Assembly (NCBI GenBank): GCA_019925105.1
Contig: JAHGAU010000011.1
Location: forward strand, 868,001 to 932,000
Length of the DNA stretch: 64,000 nucleotides
From: Niebla homalea
Lineage: Eukaryota; Ascomycota; Lecanoromycetes; Lecanorales; Ramalinaceae
Reading direction: 5' to 3'
Positions 52,692-63,099 of the stretch are shown piece by piece. How positions within the stretch are numbered: the stretch's first letter is position 1; each line of letters opens with the position of its first letter. The translations under genes and the position numbers were made by a program. The notes below the pieces were generated by a model. It was not told the origin of the DNA. It saw only the letters and a program-made list of their open reading frames with translations, and did no database searches.

Positions 52692-53618
52692 ATGGAATCA
52701 CCAACAGATCCCATTCATCAGCACAAAGCCCAACACAATCGACATAATACATGTGCCCATTTGAGCTGCACGTGGCGCGACTGTAAATGCAGACACTGCC
52801 TACCGGAGTATTCGAGTAAAGGGAACCCAAGTCACAAAGGGACCTCAAGTCACGAGAGTGATAATGACACCACAAGCAGGCAAATCGCTCGCGCCGATGC
52901 GCTCAGCCACTTCTTCTCCGGCGCCAGCGTGAGCGCCTCAGTGAAGCCCGCCGTTCGCGCTCAACTGCTGCCCGAGCTCCTCCGAAGTCTCGGGGATGAT
53001 GGCGCGTTTGCCGAGACGGCCACCATAGAGGACCTCTGCGATCTGAACAAGGCCCTCAAAAGACTCCCCCTTGAAGACCCGACCCGTTATGCCGTTTGGG
53101 CCCAGATCCGCCACCGTCTTGATGAGACGAAAGCCAAGCGGATTGAACTCCTCCGTGCGGAAAGCGAGAACTTGATTAAGGAGCCGATCAGATGCTTGAC
53201 CAGACACATGCAGGATTGGTATAGCCAGGATAATCTTGGCGTAATCAAGGGTGATATCAGAGGATTGTCCATCTTCCTGGGGCTTTGGTACGACCTAAGT
53301 GATCTTGGTCGACCTTCTTACGGTTGGTGGGGCCCCACCCCCGTGGACCAGCATTTCAGCCGGATCATCAGCACAATCCGCGAGTGTGCTGACCGAATGG
53401 AGGCTCATCTCGAATACGCCCACGAGAAGGTTTGCCGGGTCATCCGCGCACTTCGTGACTATGCTATCGCATTTCAGGCGAACGCTAACCGCCTCATCCT
53501 TATGGTCACCCCGCTGGAACAGGAAATCGACCACCTCCGTGCTGCGGCAGGAGAGGCCGGGGTTGATTATTCTTTCCTTGGAACGTATGAGGGAAACGAT
53601 TTGATAGATGAGGAATAG
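52692..53618 (+). CDS. hypothetical fungal protein, 308 aa, intact and intronless
   Basis: This is the longest clean reading frame in the window. The ATG at 52,692 lies in a fair context (ctacaATGG) and the frame ends with TAG at 53,618. Residues 9-36 are rich in His and Cys (H9, H11, H15, H18, C21, H23, C26, C31, C33, H35, C36), a possible metal-binding or disulfide-rich N-terminus. Residues 41-65 are polar and probably disordered. From about 66 to 308 the protein is mostly helical by composition, with alternating charged and aliphatic residues. A Trp/Pro/Gly-rich loop (SYGWWGPTPVD) lies near 210-220, followed by helices with heptad-like spacing. No signal peptide or membrane segment is seen. 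I do not recognise the family and assign no function. Codon use is normal, with many CpG and CpA, so RIP has not touched it. The opposite-strand frames are shadows. Confidence 0.7.
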   Translation: MESPTDPIHQHKAQHNRHNTCAHLSCTWRDCKCRHCLPEYSSKGNPSHKGTSSHESDNDTTSRQIARADALSHFFSGASVSASVKPAVRAQLLPELLRSLGDDGAFAETATIEDLCDLNKALKRLPLEDPTRYAVWAQIRHRLDETKAKRIELLRAESENLIKEPIRCLTRHMQDWYSQDNLGVIKGDIRGLSIFLGLWYDLSDLGRPSYGWWGPTPVDQHFSRIISTIRECADRMEAHLEYAHEKVCRVIRALRDYAIAFQANANRLILMVTPLEQEIDHLRAAAGEAGVDYSFLGTYEGNDLIDEE

Positions 53619-54950
53619 ATTATCCGAGCGGAATTCCCAGTGGTAAGCTCCCTCGAGAAATAATAGAATGCGTATATATAGGAACGAAATTCTCATTTAT
53701 TACGCACTTGAAATTACTTACTTCTACGAAGGGTCTTACTCAGACTTATTAAGCAATCTTCCCCTTATTATTGTCCGAACTCAGGAAAACATACCATGTA
53801 GCAGCCTGCCAGTGACATGAGCCACCGAAAATATCATTAAAGACGCAATCTTCTCTCCAACGCCAGCGTAAAGCTATGGATCCGTGCGACATCTATATTT
53901 GAGCGATGATTGGTTATTACCCAATGCTCCATGGTAAGCTTTAATCTTATCAGCTCTAAGTCTACCTGCACCGGCTCGTTAAGGTTTTAATGGACGTTTG
54001 ACGACAACGCTTGATAAGAGCGATAAGCTCAGATGTGTCTTCCCTCTAATCGATGGGCGCTCGGACCTCGCCAATTCTTCCTTGGGGCTTAACATAAATA
54101 CAAGTATTAAGGTTCTCGAATAGTCTGATCCTCTAAAGCCGTGGGAGAGACACGGAATGCCCCGTCTTACCGGCAAGCTGAATCTGCTTATTACGTCAGA
54201 TTTATTATTGACATTTGCGTTTCCTCCTTTTGGTTCACTAATAGCATGAAATTTCTTTCTCCTTAATGGAAAGACGTGATAAACATGACCCTCATCGCTC
54301 CTTGACGTTTAAAGGTTATGTTCGCGCAAGCTAAGAGTGTCCCTGAAGGCGTACCTTCAATTATCCAATCTCGGATGCCAGATGTTAAGTACGAGAGGTT
54401 TCTTGCTTCATGATCTGTATAGCTTCTTACATATCCATTATGATCGTTACTGATATTAAGAGCGGTACAAAGCCTTCCAGATAGAATTGTCCATAATAGG
54501 CTCATCTCCATCTTCTTAACCATCACTAAAGCTGTACACATAATAATGGTTGGGTCAGTGATAAGCCGTGAGCTCCGACTGCAGCTCTCGAGGAACAGGA
54601 AGAGCAGAGAGCATCCTGCTACTTTGAACGATGATAACGCGTCCATATGGCGTTTAATGGGATCTTCGGCAGCTTCATCGCATTTAAAAGCTGAACCACA
54701 ATCCAGGAATTGCTGCGGACAGCAAATTCTGTGTGAAACATTAATCATCGCTTTCGAGTGCAGATGGCTTACTTCTTTAAGCACTCCTATATTCACTTTC
54801 GCGCTGGGTTTAAGACACCTCCTATTAGTAGGTAGTCACTTATAGCATCGCCTCACTCACAAAGCCGCACTAAAGCCCTGCAATCTGTCTTAAGATTGAG
54901 TTATATACCGCGTTCACGTACGACCGTCTCGAGGACGGTTATAGCGGGAG
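53619..54950. other. intergenic stretch with no convincing gene
   Basis: Composition is intermediate. A minus frame is open at 54,796-54,263 (177 codons from a GTG; the first Met is later) and reads Ser/Leu/Ile-rich peptide without recognisable domain. A second short minus frame lies at 54,176-53,979. Either could be chance or a worn gene. Confidence 0.4.
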
Positions 54951-55063
54951 TAGGTTTGTCTGGATCTCATTAAGCCTTACGCCATTCTGGGCGGCTCAGC
55001 ACAGTATCAAGGTATCACCATCTATATGTCGCCAGCGGAAACCTTTCTTGCGGTTTGAAGCGC

Positions 55064-56068
55064 CTAGACGATCCCGAGATGAGATCCTATAGATATACGT
55101 ATATTAAGCCGTGGGACATACCGTAGTGATGGACATTTCACTAAGAAAGTCACCCCTATACGCTCTTTATCCGAAGATTGCATTTCCGATCCTCCTAAAC
55201 CGATAGCCTTCCAGCGACCAGCACCGCTTAAACCTCCCACCACGACACGAAATGTTTCTATGACCGGTGAGGACGAGTCTGAGTAAGCCGGGTGTATGGA
55301 GGGCGGTACTATGCGATCTCGACTGGCCCCATCCATTAATGGTGAGATCGGTCAGTGTCGCAACGTTGCGGTGACTGATTTTGGCCAAAAAGTTGTACAG
55401 AGCCATCGTGTCCTGTAGGACGAAGGCATTGGCACTGTAGAGGAGTGTCTGCGTCTGGGCGTAAGTTTGCTTATTAAGCAACATAATATGGGGTACCATT
55501 GGGGCAAGCACGGTAGGAGTCGTAGGGTTTTCAGGTAACGAGAAGGTCCTGTGGTCCCAGTACCTACGGTATTAAGAGCGACGATGGCCTCCGGATGCGT
55601 TCTCGGCTGTTATGATTTGGCGAATACGGGGGAGAACTTTGGTCTTTGCGACCAAGAAGATAGGATCCGGGGAGATAAGTATCAGTTCGTAAATCTGGTT
55701 CTTGATCTCGGCGGGTAGGCGATCGAAGGGGAGGATCTTCTTCTTTGGCAATGGTTTGCTGGATATACTGAGGGAAGGCCTAATAACGTTAGCAAGCTTG
55801 CGCTTCTATCGAGTAAACGTGTTATTCAGCAGTAGCATATATTGGCTCCACGATGAATATATACTTTGCTTGGTAAAGGCATCTCGTCCGCCGAGACGTC
55901 GTCCTTAGTATCGTCGGAATCATGTTTGCTTATATCATCTTCAGTGTTATTATCGTAATACTTTACCTCGACTTGTTTGCGCTTGGAGGTTTATAGAGCC
56001 GGTGTGGGAGGAGCAGTAGGTGGGGCAGTGTTAGGGTTAGAGGCAGTAGCTATTGACGGAGAGTTCAT
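55064..56068 (-). pseudogene. 2EXR/F-box-like family gene, inactivated
   Basis: On - the ATG at 56,068 opens MNSPSIATASNPNTAPPTAP, a Ser/Thr/Pro-rich leader, but codon 26 is TAA (55,993-55,991). An acidic Asp/Glu-rich stretch follows (KYYDNNTEDD). In another frame the conserved core appears: LPFDRLPAEIKNQIYELIL (F-box-like), then PDPIFLVAKTK. A second TAA stands at 55,574-55,572, and then come LLNKQTYAQTQTLLYSANAF, ALYNFLAKI and LTDLTINGWG. This order is that of a large Pezizomycotina family usually annotated as 2EXR or F-box-like proteins of unknown role. Both TAA codons are one C-to-T step from CAA (Gln), the RIP signature. A further frameshift near 55,300 moves the C-terminal part to another frame. 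It is a relic, not a gene. The 3' limit is approximate, and the family's C-terminal region may extend toward 54,950. Confidence 0.7.
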
Positions 56069-56230
56069 TCCTTGGCTTATTGTTTTTATATATAGGATTA
56101 ATGAAGGTAATAAAAAAGATAATCAGAGATCAAAAAGGATACTAAGAGAACCAAGATATTGAACGCGAGAATGTCACGAAGTCAGCTGCTTTTGATAACT
56201 ATCGGTCGGTAATAACGGAAATATAAAGTT

Positions 56231-58200
56231 AATTCATTTAGAGATTCTTAGCGTAACAATCAGGCAGCTGCTTAATTATATAAGGACGCTAAGAGTATAT
56301 CTTTAGTAAAGGACTTTAAATTTTTTATATATAGAAGAATAAGTTAGATATCGGTGTAAATTATAGGCTTATACTTTAAGCCAATATTTATAATGGAAAA
56401 ACTATACGTTTTAATTTATTAACTTATATAAAGATGAATGATTTAAAGGGCGTATTTTAGTAGCTTAATTAACTCTGAAATAAAAATGAAAATAAAAAAG
56501 TTAACCATTATTTCCCTATTAATTTCAATGGCTCTTTTTATTTATTTATGTTAAGTAATAATAAGTCATAATCTTATTATCGTCTCCTTTAATATAATAT
56601 ATAGTTATATCAATTTCCTGATATATTAAGTATAAAACGAATTCATTGATTCAGTTATTTATTAGTATATACAGGAAGAGCAACTCTTACTTTAAAGGAT
56701 CCTGGGAGTTCTAAAATATAGGGCCAAGTACTTTAATATATATAATAATTTTAAGTTAAGACGTATAAATACTGGATAATATTATAAGGAGTTATTAACA
56801 CTTTAATATTCCCTTTAATAATAACAACGGTACTACCGGTAATCTGTTTATCTATTATTATTTATTTATTAATATAATACGAAAGCTTAATAATTTATAG
56901 GTAAAGATAAACTCTATTTATTTAAGTAACTTAATAAGTATATCCGCTATTGATTCTTTAAATAAAACTTACCTAAAATTAAGCTTTTTAGTTTTAATTA
57001 TTATTTTATAAACTATATCATAAGTCCTGATATACTTAATATAATCGTAGTCGGGCGGCTGACTAATAATCTATATAACCGCTTAATTATTAATTTAAAG
57101 AATAATAAAGTATTTATTGTTATTAAAGTAAATTATCTTATAAAAAAGTGAGTTAAGGAAGAGAACTTTTTCTATAACTTTATAAGCTATATTATATTTA
57201 AACTTAATTAATAGAATAATTAAAATATTTGAATTATAAATATAAGTTAAAATAAGTCCGTTTTAATATTAAAGAACACAGCTTAATATAGATTAAAATA
57301 TCTCTTTAACGTTAATATAATATACGTTTATATAATTAATAAAAATCTTACTCTCCCCCTTAATAGGACTATAACGTATATAGACATTATAACTTGAATT
57401 AAGGTATTTTATTATACGTTTAACCGTATTAACATAAAAGATGATTAAGCTTATAATTTTTGAAGAATTAATACTCTAATAATCCTGTCTTAGCGACACA
57501 TAGTATATTAAATATATCATATACGTATACTAATAGAATTGTTTAGATAGTTAGTTTAGCGGCAGGATAGATATATTATTAATTATATATTTACTATATA
57601 AATCATTATTCACTTACGGTATTCTATTCTTTAATAACAACAATTACTTTATCCAGAAATTAAGTAAATATTACTTAATCGTTTATTGTTATTAGTCCGT
57701 TAACGAAGTTAAATAATATTTAGTTAACCGTTTACCCTACTTTATATTAAAACACCTCGCTATAACCTTGTTTAAACGACGATATTAACCTAAAATAAGA
57801 AAAAATGATATATAATATATACATTATAGATCATTATTACCGACGATATTCCTCGTAATAATTAACGTTATCTATTACCCTTTTAATAATTAATTTTTAA
57901 ATAGGAATATGTTTTTACAAGCTATTAATTTATTTAAATTACTATATTAATAAAGCGAATTATCTTTATTTAACGGACATTATGTATTGAAAATAAAATA
58001 TAATAAACTCTTTTTTTACCGTAATAATATTAATACCAAAATTAATTAATTAAAGCATTAATAAAGCTCCGTTTAAGCTTATTATAAAAGAATAATAATT
58101 AATAATATTAAAATATTAAAATATTAAGATAATAATAGAATTATCTTTTTTACTACTTAAATAACTTAAATTCAGGCTATATTTACGGAATATATATATA
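56231..58200. other. AT-rich flank, probably the 5' end of the Gypsy element
   Basis: Composition drops again from about 56,230. No LTR pair can be identified because the element's other end lies outside the window. Stops occur in all frames. The 5' LTR and leader of the Gypsy element should lie here if it is full length. Confidence 0.4.
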
Positions 58201-59900
58201 GAATAATAATGCCGGCCCTATCGGACCACCTAGTAAACCCAGTCCTTTAGAAGAATAGGGATTATTTAATACCGCGTCCGGTAACGGCGGAACTATTTAA
58301 TAACGTACGGAGGACATTAATTATTTTAACCCGAAACTTTTGATTAATTCTAGGATAAATCCTATAGTCTAAGATAATAAGGTTATTTAATACTATAATA
58401 TTTATCTTTTTATTAAATGGATTAAAAACCTTATTGTTGTTAAAAAAAAGACGTATCCGTAATAACTTAAATATATATTTCCATAATTATATACTTATAC
58501 AATATACTTCTAATTTAATTAAATTAAAAAGATCCGTTTTAAGGACGTATTTAATCTTTAAATAATACAACTAATTGAAACGCCCGTTTAAGACTTTTTA
58601 TATAATAATAATTATTATTTTTATAATATGATATTTTATTATTATAAACGTATAAGCTGGCCGGGAATTAATTAATTATCTTTAATAAACAATTAACTAT
58701 ATAAAGAATGTCGATTTCAGTTTAATACCTTAATAGTTACGTTAAGTATAAATAAATATAAACGTTTTACTCCGTAACGGGATTAATAAATTAAATAAAA
58801 GAATTACGTTATGCGCTTTTAGTTAAAACATTAAAAAAAAGATTTACGAACATTTATGTAGTAGATAATTAGACGTTCTTATTTCCGTTTTACGCTTCAA
58901 TCTAAGCGATAACCGTAAAATAAATAATTAATATATTCCGCGTTAAAGATTTAGTTTTAATTAAGGATATCCTTCATATTTATTAATATATCCGTTTTAA
59001 CTTTAAAATTTTTTTCTAGTGAATCCGAACTTTAGGTAGTATAATGCTTATTAAACGTTTAGTTAATAAAGCTTATACGGTTAATAGAACCGTCTTAACC
59101 CTCCATTTTTAAACGTAAACGGACGTCTATAACAGTAAATATAATTTAAACCTTTAGGTTTAATAAACGGAGTTTTACTTCACGATTACTTAAAATACGT
59201 CCGCTTCTTAATAACGACGTCCTCAAAAGGATTAACGATTTTAATATCGGCATTTATTTTAATTAATATAAGAAAATAAACTTCCTTAAAGCGTTTATTA
59301 AGAGTCCGTTAATAACGATATTAATAAGATATAATCGCCATTATATTTATTACTTAAATAAGTTAATTAAATAATTACGTTAAATAATAATAAATCAATA
59401 TTATTAAATAAGAATAAATTAACGTGTTAAATAAACTATAGTTACCTTAAAAATTCTCTTAAAATAAATAACTTTTTATTTAATTATAATTATTACCCCG
59501 TAAATAGCTTTAATAATTATAGAGGGTTATATAACAGTACGTATAATTATTTTACCATAAAGCAACGTTTTTACGTTATAACGATACAACGTTTAATTTC
59601 ATTCTAATAATAAAATATATAAATACTTATATTTATATAATCGTACCGTGGATAAGTATTCTTTAAATAAAATAAATAAAAAATCCCTGGATAAATAAGT
59701 TCCTAAAGTTTATATAATGTTTTTAGAATTAAATTAAAGTTTTTACCGCTTAAGTAAAAAGGATATACCTTTTATAAATAGTATTATACTATTATAGAAT
59801 TACGTTTTATACCGGACGGTTAAAGCATAAACTGTATATTAATTTAAGATACGGTATATCCTTAATTAACCGGTATTACCTTAAAAAAAAATTTTAAATA
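58200..59900 (+). pseudogene. Gypsy Gag-like region
   Basis: At about 58,204-58,345 a + frame reads NNAGPIGPPSKPSPLEE then, after stops, RTEDINYFNP, and further IYLFIKWIKNL. This resembles the N-terminal part of fungal Gypsy Gag proteins, which have a Pro/Ser leader, an E-D-I-G-Y-F-x-P motif and an F-V-D-R-L-K motif. A GC-rich pocket (58,209-58,300) survives here. The downstream limit and zinc knuckle were not located. Confidence 0.5.
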
Positions 59901-61139
59901 TTATATTAAAGATACTTTAAATAATAATCTGTATATATAGATTGAAGGATAAGCTTTATAAAAAAAATGAAATATCTTAATTTGGATTTATATATTCTTT
60001 AATAAATAGAAAATAGAATAATAATTATAGCTTATATTAAACGCGAATGCTATTTAATAAATAATTTAAAGGTAAATATCCTTACTAATTGAAACGTTCT
60101 CGCTTTTAAATATTCTATTTTTAATACTAACTAAAAATTTTTAATCCTTTAATCTTACGGATTATTTATATTTATAGATATATACTTAAAATAAAAATTA
60201 ATTAACTATATTGTTTAATCGGTTAAATAGCTGACCTTATTACCTTACTCCGTGATTATAAGACCTATAAAACTGCGTAATAACCATTTATTTACGGATA
60301 GGGATTATTTATTTTAACCAAAGAATAACGTTTTAGTAAAATTAGGCCTTTAAGGGGGTTTATTCTTAATAATTATTGAGATAAATATTACGGTTATTGA
60401 AATAAAAAATACGTTAAAATTACCAGTTATTCAGCTTTACGGATTCTTAATAATTTAATAAAAGAGGTTCTAACGAACAAGGATATTATATTGTTTATTT
60501 AAATAAAACGAACCTTATTATTAAATTATTGAAGTTAAAGGGATAATTTAAAACTGCTACTAATATAATAGGTTTTACTATTGGTTCTACCGTATCAATT
60601 ACGGACATTCTTTAAGGGCCGTTATTAACGGTTATTAGTAACCGTTTTATATTTATTACTTTTAAGTATATTATTCCGTTTAAAGTTATAATCTATAAAT
60701 AAATATATGAAACCATTTAATTCTAGTTTATCATTAAGAGCTTTCCGTTAATTTAAAAATTATTAATTAACGTACTTAATATCCCGGAAAATAAATATAT
60801 ATTAATTTATACTGTTTTTAATATTATAATGAAAATTATTTTAAGTAAAACGTTTCCGATTAATAGATAAAATAAAAAGGTTATTAATAAAGAGTATAAC
60901 CGTTTATATGAAGAAGGTAAATTTTTATAGATAATTCAATTAATTGAATACGGTTTCCTTACGTCTATTATTTAAAAAATAATTCATTTATTAATAAAGA
61001 ACTTAAACATAAAAAACGATCAATTATCGATATACGCGGATTAAATAAATCAATAATACCTAATTTATACCCTATATTACTATGATTAAAGATTACCGTT
61101 TTTAGCAGGAACGTTAAGTATATTAACGGTATAGATTAC

Positions 61140-61640
61140 GTATCCTTTTTTTATTAATACTTTATTTAATTCTGAGATAAATATAAACTTATTATCCTTA
61201 CGTATCGCGGTAATAAATAGTTTAACGTTACATTTATAAACGTACGTAATAATCTTATATATATTTAACGGTAAGTTGATTATATGTTACGCCCGTTCCG
61301 TCGATTTATCTATATATATATAAATAATATTATCGTTTTTAATAATACCTTTAAAAAATATTCTTTATACTTAGGATAAATCTTTTAACTATTTTAGGAT
61401 ATATATATTATAATTAAACCTTTAAAAACGTACTTAAAATACCTTATTATTATATTCCTTAAATAGAAAATAAATAACTTCGGTTTAAAAACGTTTAAAA
61501 ATAAACTTAAAGCGATCTTATTATTGTAATTTCCTTATAGCCTTAAGGACTTCAAGACGTACTTAGAAATTATTAGTTAATCACGTATATACGTTCCGTC
61601 TTATGCTTAAATCGTTAAACCTTTATAATAAAGAAAAACC
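61140..61640 (+). pseudogene. Gypsy reverse transcriptase relic
   Basis: One + frame reads DKYKLIILTYRG, YMLRPFRRFIYIYINNIIVF, NNTFKKYSLYLG and then PYSLKDFETYLEIT-like sequence in shifted frames. The active site Y-x-D-D appears as YINN at about 61,320-61,331 (both Asp codons changed to Asn). The following IIVFNNTFKKY matches the usual IIVFSxTFEEH of chromoviral and related Gypsy RTs. The enzyme is dead. Confidence 0.85.
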
Positions 61641-61712
61641 TTTACTTTACGTTTAACCCCTTAAAATGGCAATATGTATAAAAGCTTTAATAAAAAAATA
61701 AGGATTTACATC

Positions 61713-62236
61713 TGGAAATCTGCGACCTGCTCAGATCGAGTGAAAAAAATAAAAGGAATTTTTTCACTCAGACCGCTCGTAAGTCATTTACGAATATCCA
61801 GGAAAACTTACGAGCGCTTTAAGCGGTCCCGAGCAGGTAAAAAAATATTAAAAATAAAACCGTTTAAGACGGTAAAATAACGGTTTCTATTTATTACAAA
61901 TTCTTTCATTTAAGCTTTCTTGGCAGCGGGTATTACCGTTACCCCCTATAAGCCGTAATATTTAACGTTTTTTAAAATAAATTATAGATTCGGTTATTTT
62001 AGCTAAAAATTACCCTTAGAGCTAGTAAGTTACCCTTAAATGGGGGGTATTTAAAGGGAGTAATTTAATTAAAAAAACCTTAAGTAAAAAAACTTATAAG
62101 CAAATGGAATACTTATAAGGAAGCTGGATACTCGCGAGCACTCAGAGGCCTAGCGAGGGCAGACATAAGCTCAACCTGCTTAATCTGCTCGCGTGTATCT
62201 AGAGTGCTTATATGCTGAAAAAAAGGTTTACTGATG
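61713..62236. mobile_element. ~0.5 kb insertion with nested hairpins interrupting Gypsy pol
   Basis: Gypsy protein sequence stops after SFNKKIRIY (to about 61,712) and resumes as NIPS*REINTFNIL at about 62,237. Between them the composition is uneven, with two near-normal patches (61,713-61,845 and 62,115-62,220). The first patch has perfect inverted repeats: acctgctc / gagcaggt (61,725-61,732 and 61,831-61,838) enclosing gagtgaaaaaa / ttttttcactc (61,738-61,748 and 61,759-61,769) and cgctcgtaagt / acttacgagcg (61,774-61,784 and 61,806-61,816). The second has gatactcgcgagca with near-complement tgctcgcgtgtatc. An A-run (gctgaaaaaaa) then tttac closes it; tttac also stands at the left edge, a possible 5 bp duplication. 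The 68-codon frame over the left patch is not a gene. Confidence 0.55.
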
Positions 62237-62830
62237 AATATCCCGTCTTAAAGGGAGATTAATACGTTTAATATCCTTTAAAACGTTTTCCGTAAACCGA
62301 CGTTTTAAATATATTTTAATTTAAAACGTTAAATATATATAAATATAAACGCTTTTAAATAACTTGGGTTTAAAGCGGTTATTTACTATATAAAAGATAA
62401 ACGACTTTAAATAAAGATTATTGATTATCTCAAGGATAATATAGGTATCTGACGATAAAATATTAAATTTATTTTATTTTTAAGTAAATATCTTATATTA
62501 ATTAAGATAAATGTCACGGGAAATGCGGTATGCATAAAGTGAGCGGGTGTAATATGTATCATAAGTAGCTATCTAGCTATGAAGGTGGGAAATATGAGTA
62601 TGCGCGCCAAGCACCGGAACAAGGTAAGCCTGCTCCGTGACAAGGGATCCTCCCAAGGTCGATACCGTGACAATAAAATATTAACTTATTAAGTTTAAAG
62701 TCCTTAATTCTTTTTAATTTATAAAGCGAATTAAATATAAAATCCATATAAACCAGGTTAACTTAAACGGAGATTATTTTACTTGATAGATTACCGTTTA
62801 TACCGATTATATTATTATATTAAGAATCGT
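62237..62830 (+). pseudogene. Gypsy RNase H relic (split by a solo LTR)
   Basis: The + frame reads NVFRKPTF*IYFNLKR*IYI, then NINAFK*LGFKAVIYYIKDK, matching the F-x-K-P-T-F...D-A-S-x-x-G-x-G-A-V core of the RNase H tether. After the LTR at 62,512-62,672 a frame with RIKYKIHINQ corresponds to the end of the domain. Catalytic Asp has become Asn. Confidence 0.75.
62512..62672 (+). mobile_element. solo LTR, 161 bp, with 5 bp target duplication
   Basis: It starts TGTCACGGGAAATGCGG and ends GATACCGTGACA. ataaa stands on both sides (62,507-62,511 and 62,673-62,677). It aligns along its length with the LTRs at 19,250 and 21,079 but keeps far more C and G, so it is younger or escaped RIP because it is short. 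It arose by recombination between two LTRs or is a lone LTR insertion. Confidence 0.93.
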
Positions 62831-63099
62831 TAAATAAATAAAGTTTATCTAAGGATAGGTAATAAATTAAATTTATATTTTATAAATGAATTAATATTTT
62901 TATTTTAATTTATTATGAATACATATTATAAGCCGGGAAAACTATACGTTATCCTTAATATCTTATTCCGCTTAATTAATAACGTAAGCTTAAGAGATTA
63001 ACTATATATAAATAATATCTTAAACGTATTATACGTATTATTTAACCTTAGTTGAACAAATAAATTTATCCCTATATACTATATTACCTTAATAGAAAT

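Larger units (their letters stand above)
48780..56230. other. GC-equilibrated island between two RIP-mutated blocks
   Basis: Base composition changes within about 150 bp at either side. CpA and TpG are frequent again, reading frames lengthen, and codon use looks normal. This is the only stretch with host-gene character. It holds one intact gene (52,692-53,618), decayed genes on both strands and a degenerate repeat. Confidence 0.85.

Noticed and set aside
54263..54796. 177-codon minus frame
   Set aside because: It starts with GTG rather than ATG, has no recognisable domain, and the + strand is also open for 99 codons. Not strong enough to call a gene.
61674..61880. 68-codon + frame with Lys/Arg-rich peptide
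   Set aside because: It joins the end of the Gypsy RT region to the structured insertion; the basic peptide results from the hairpin sequence.
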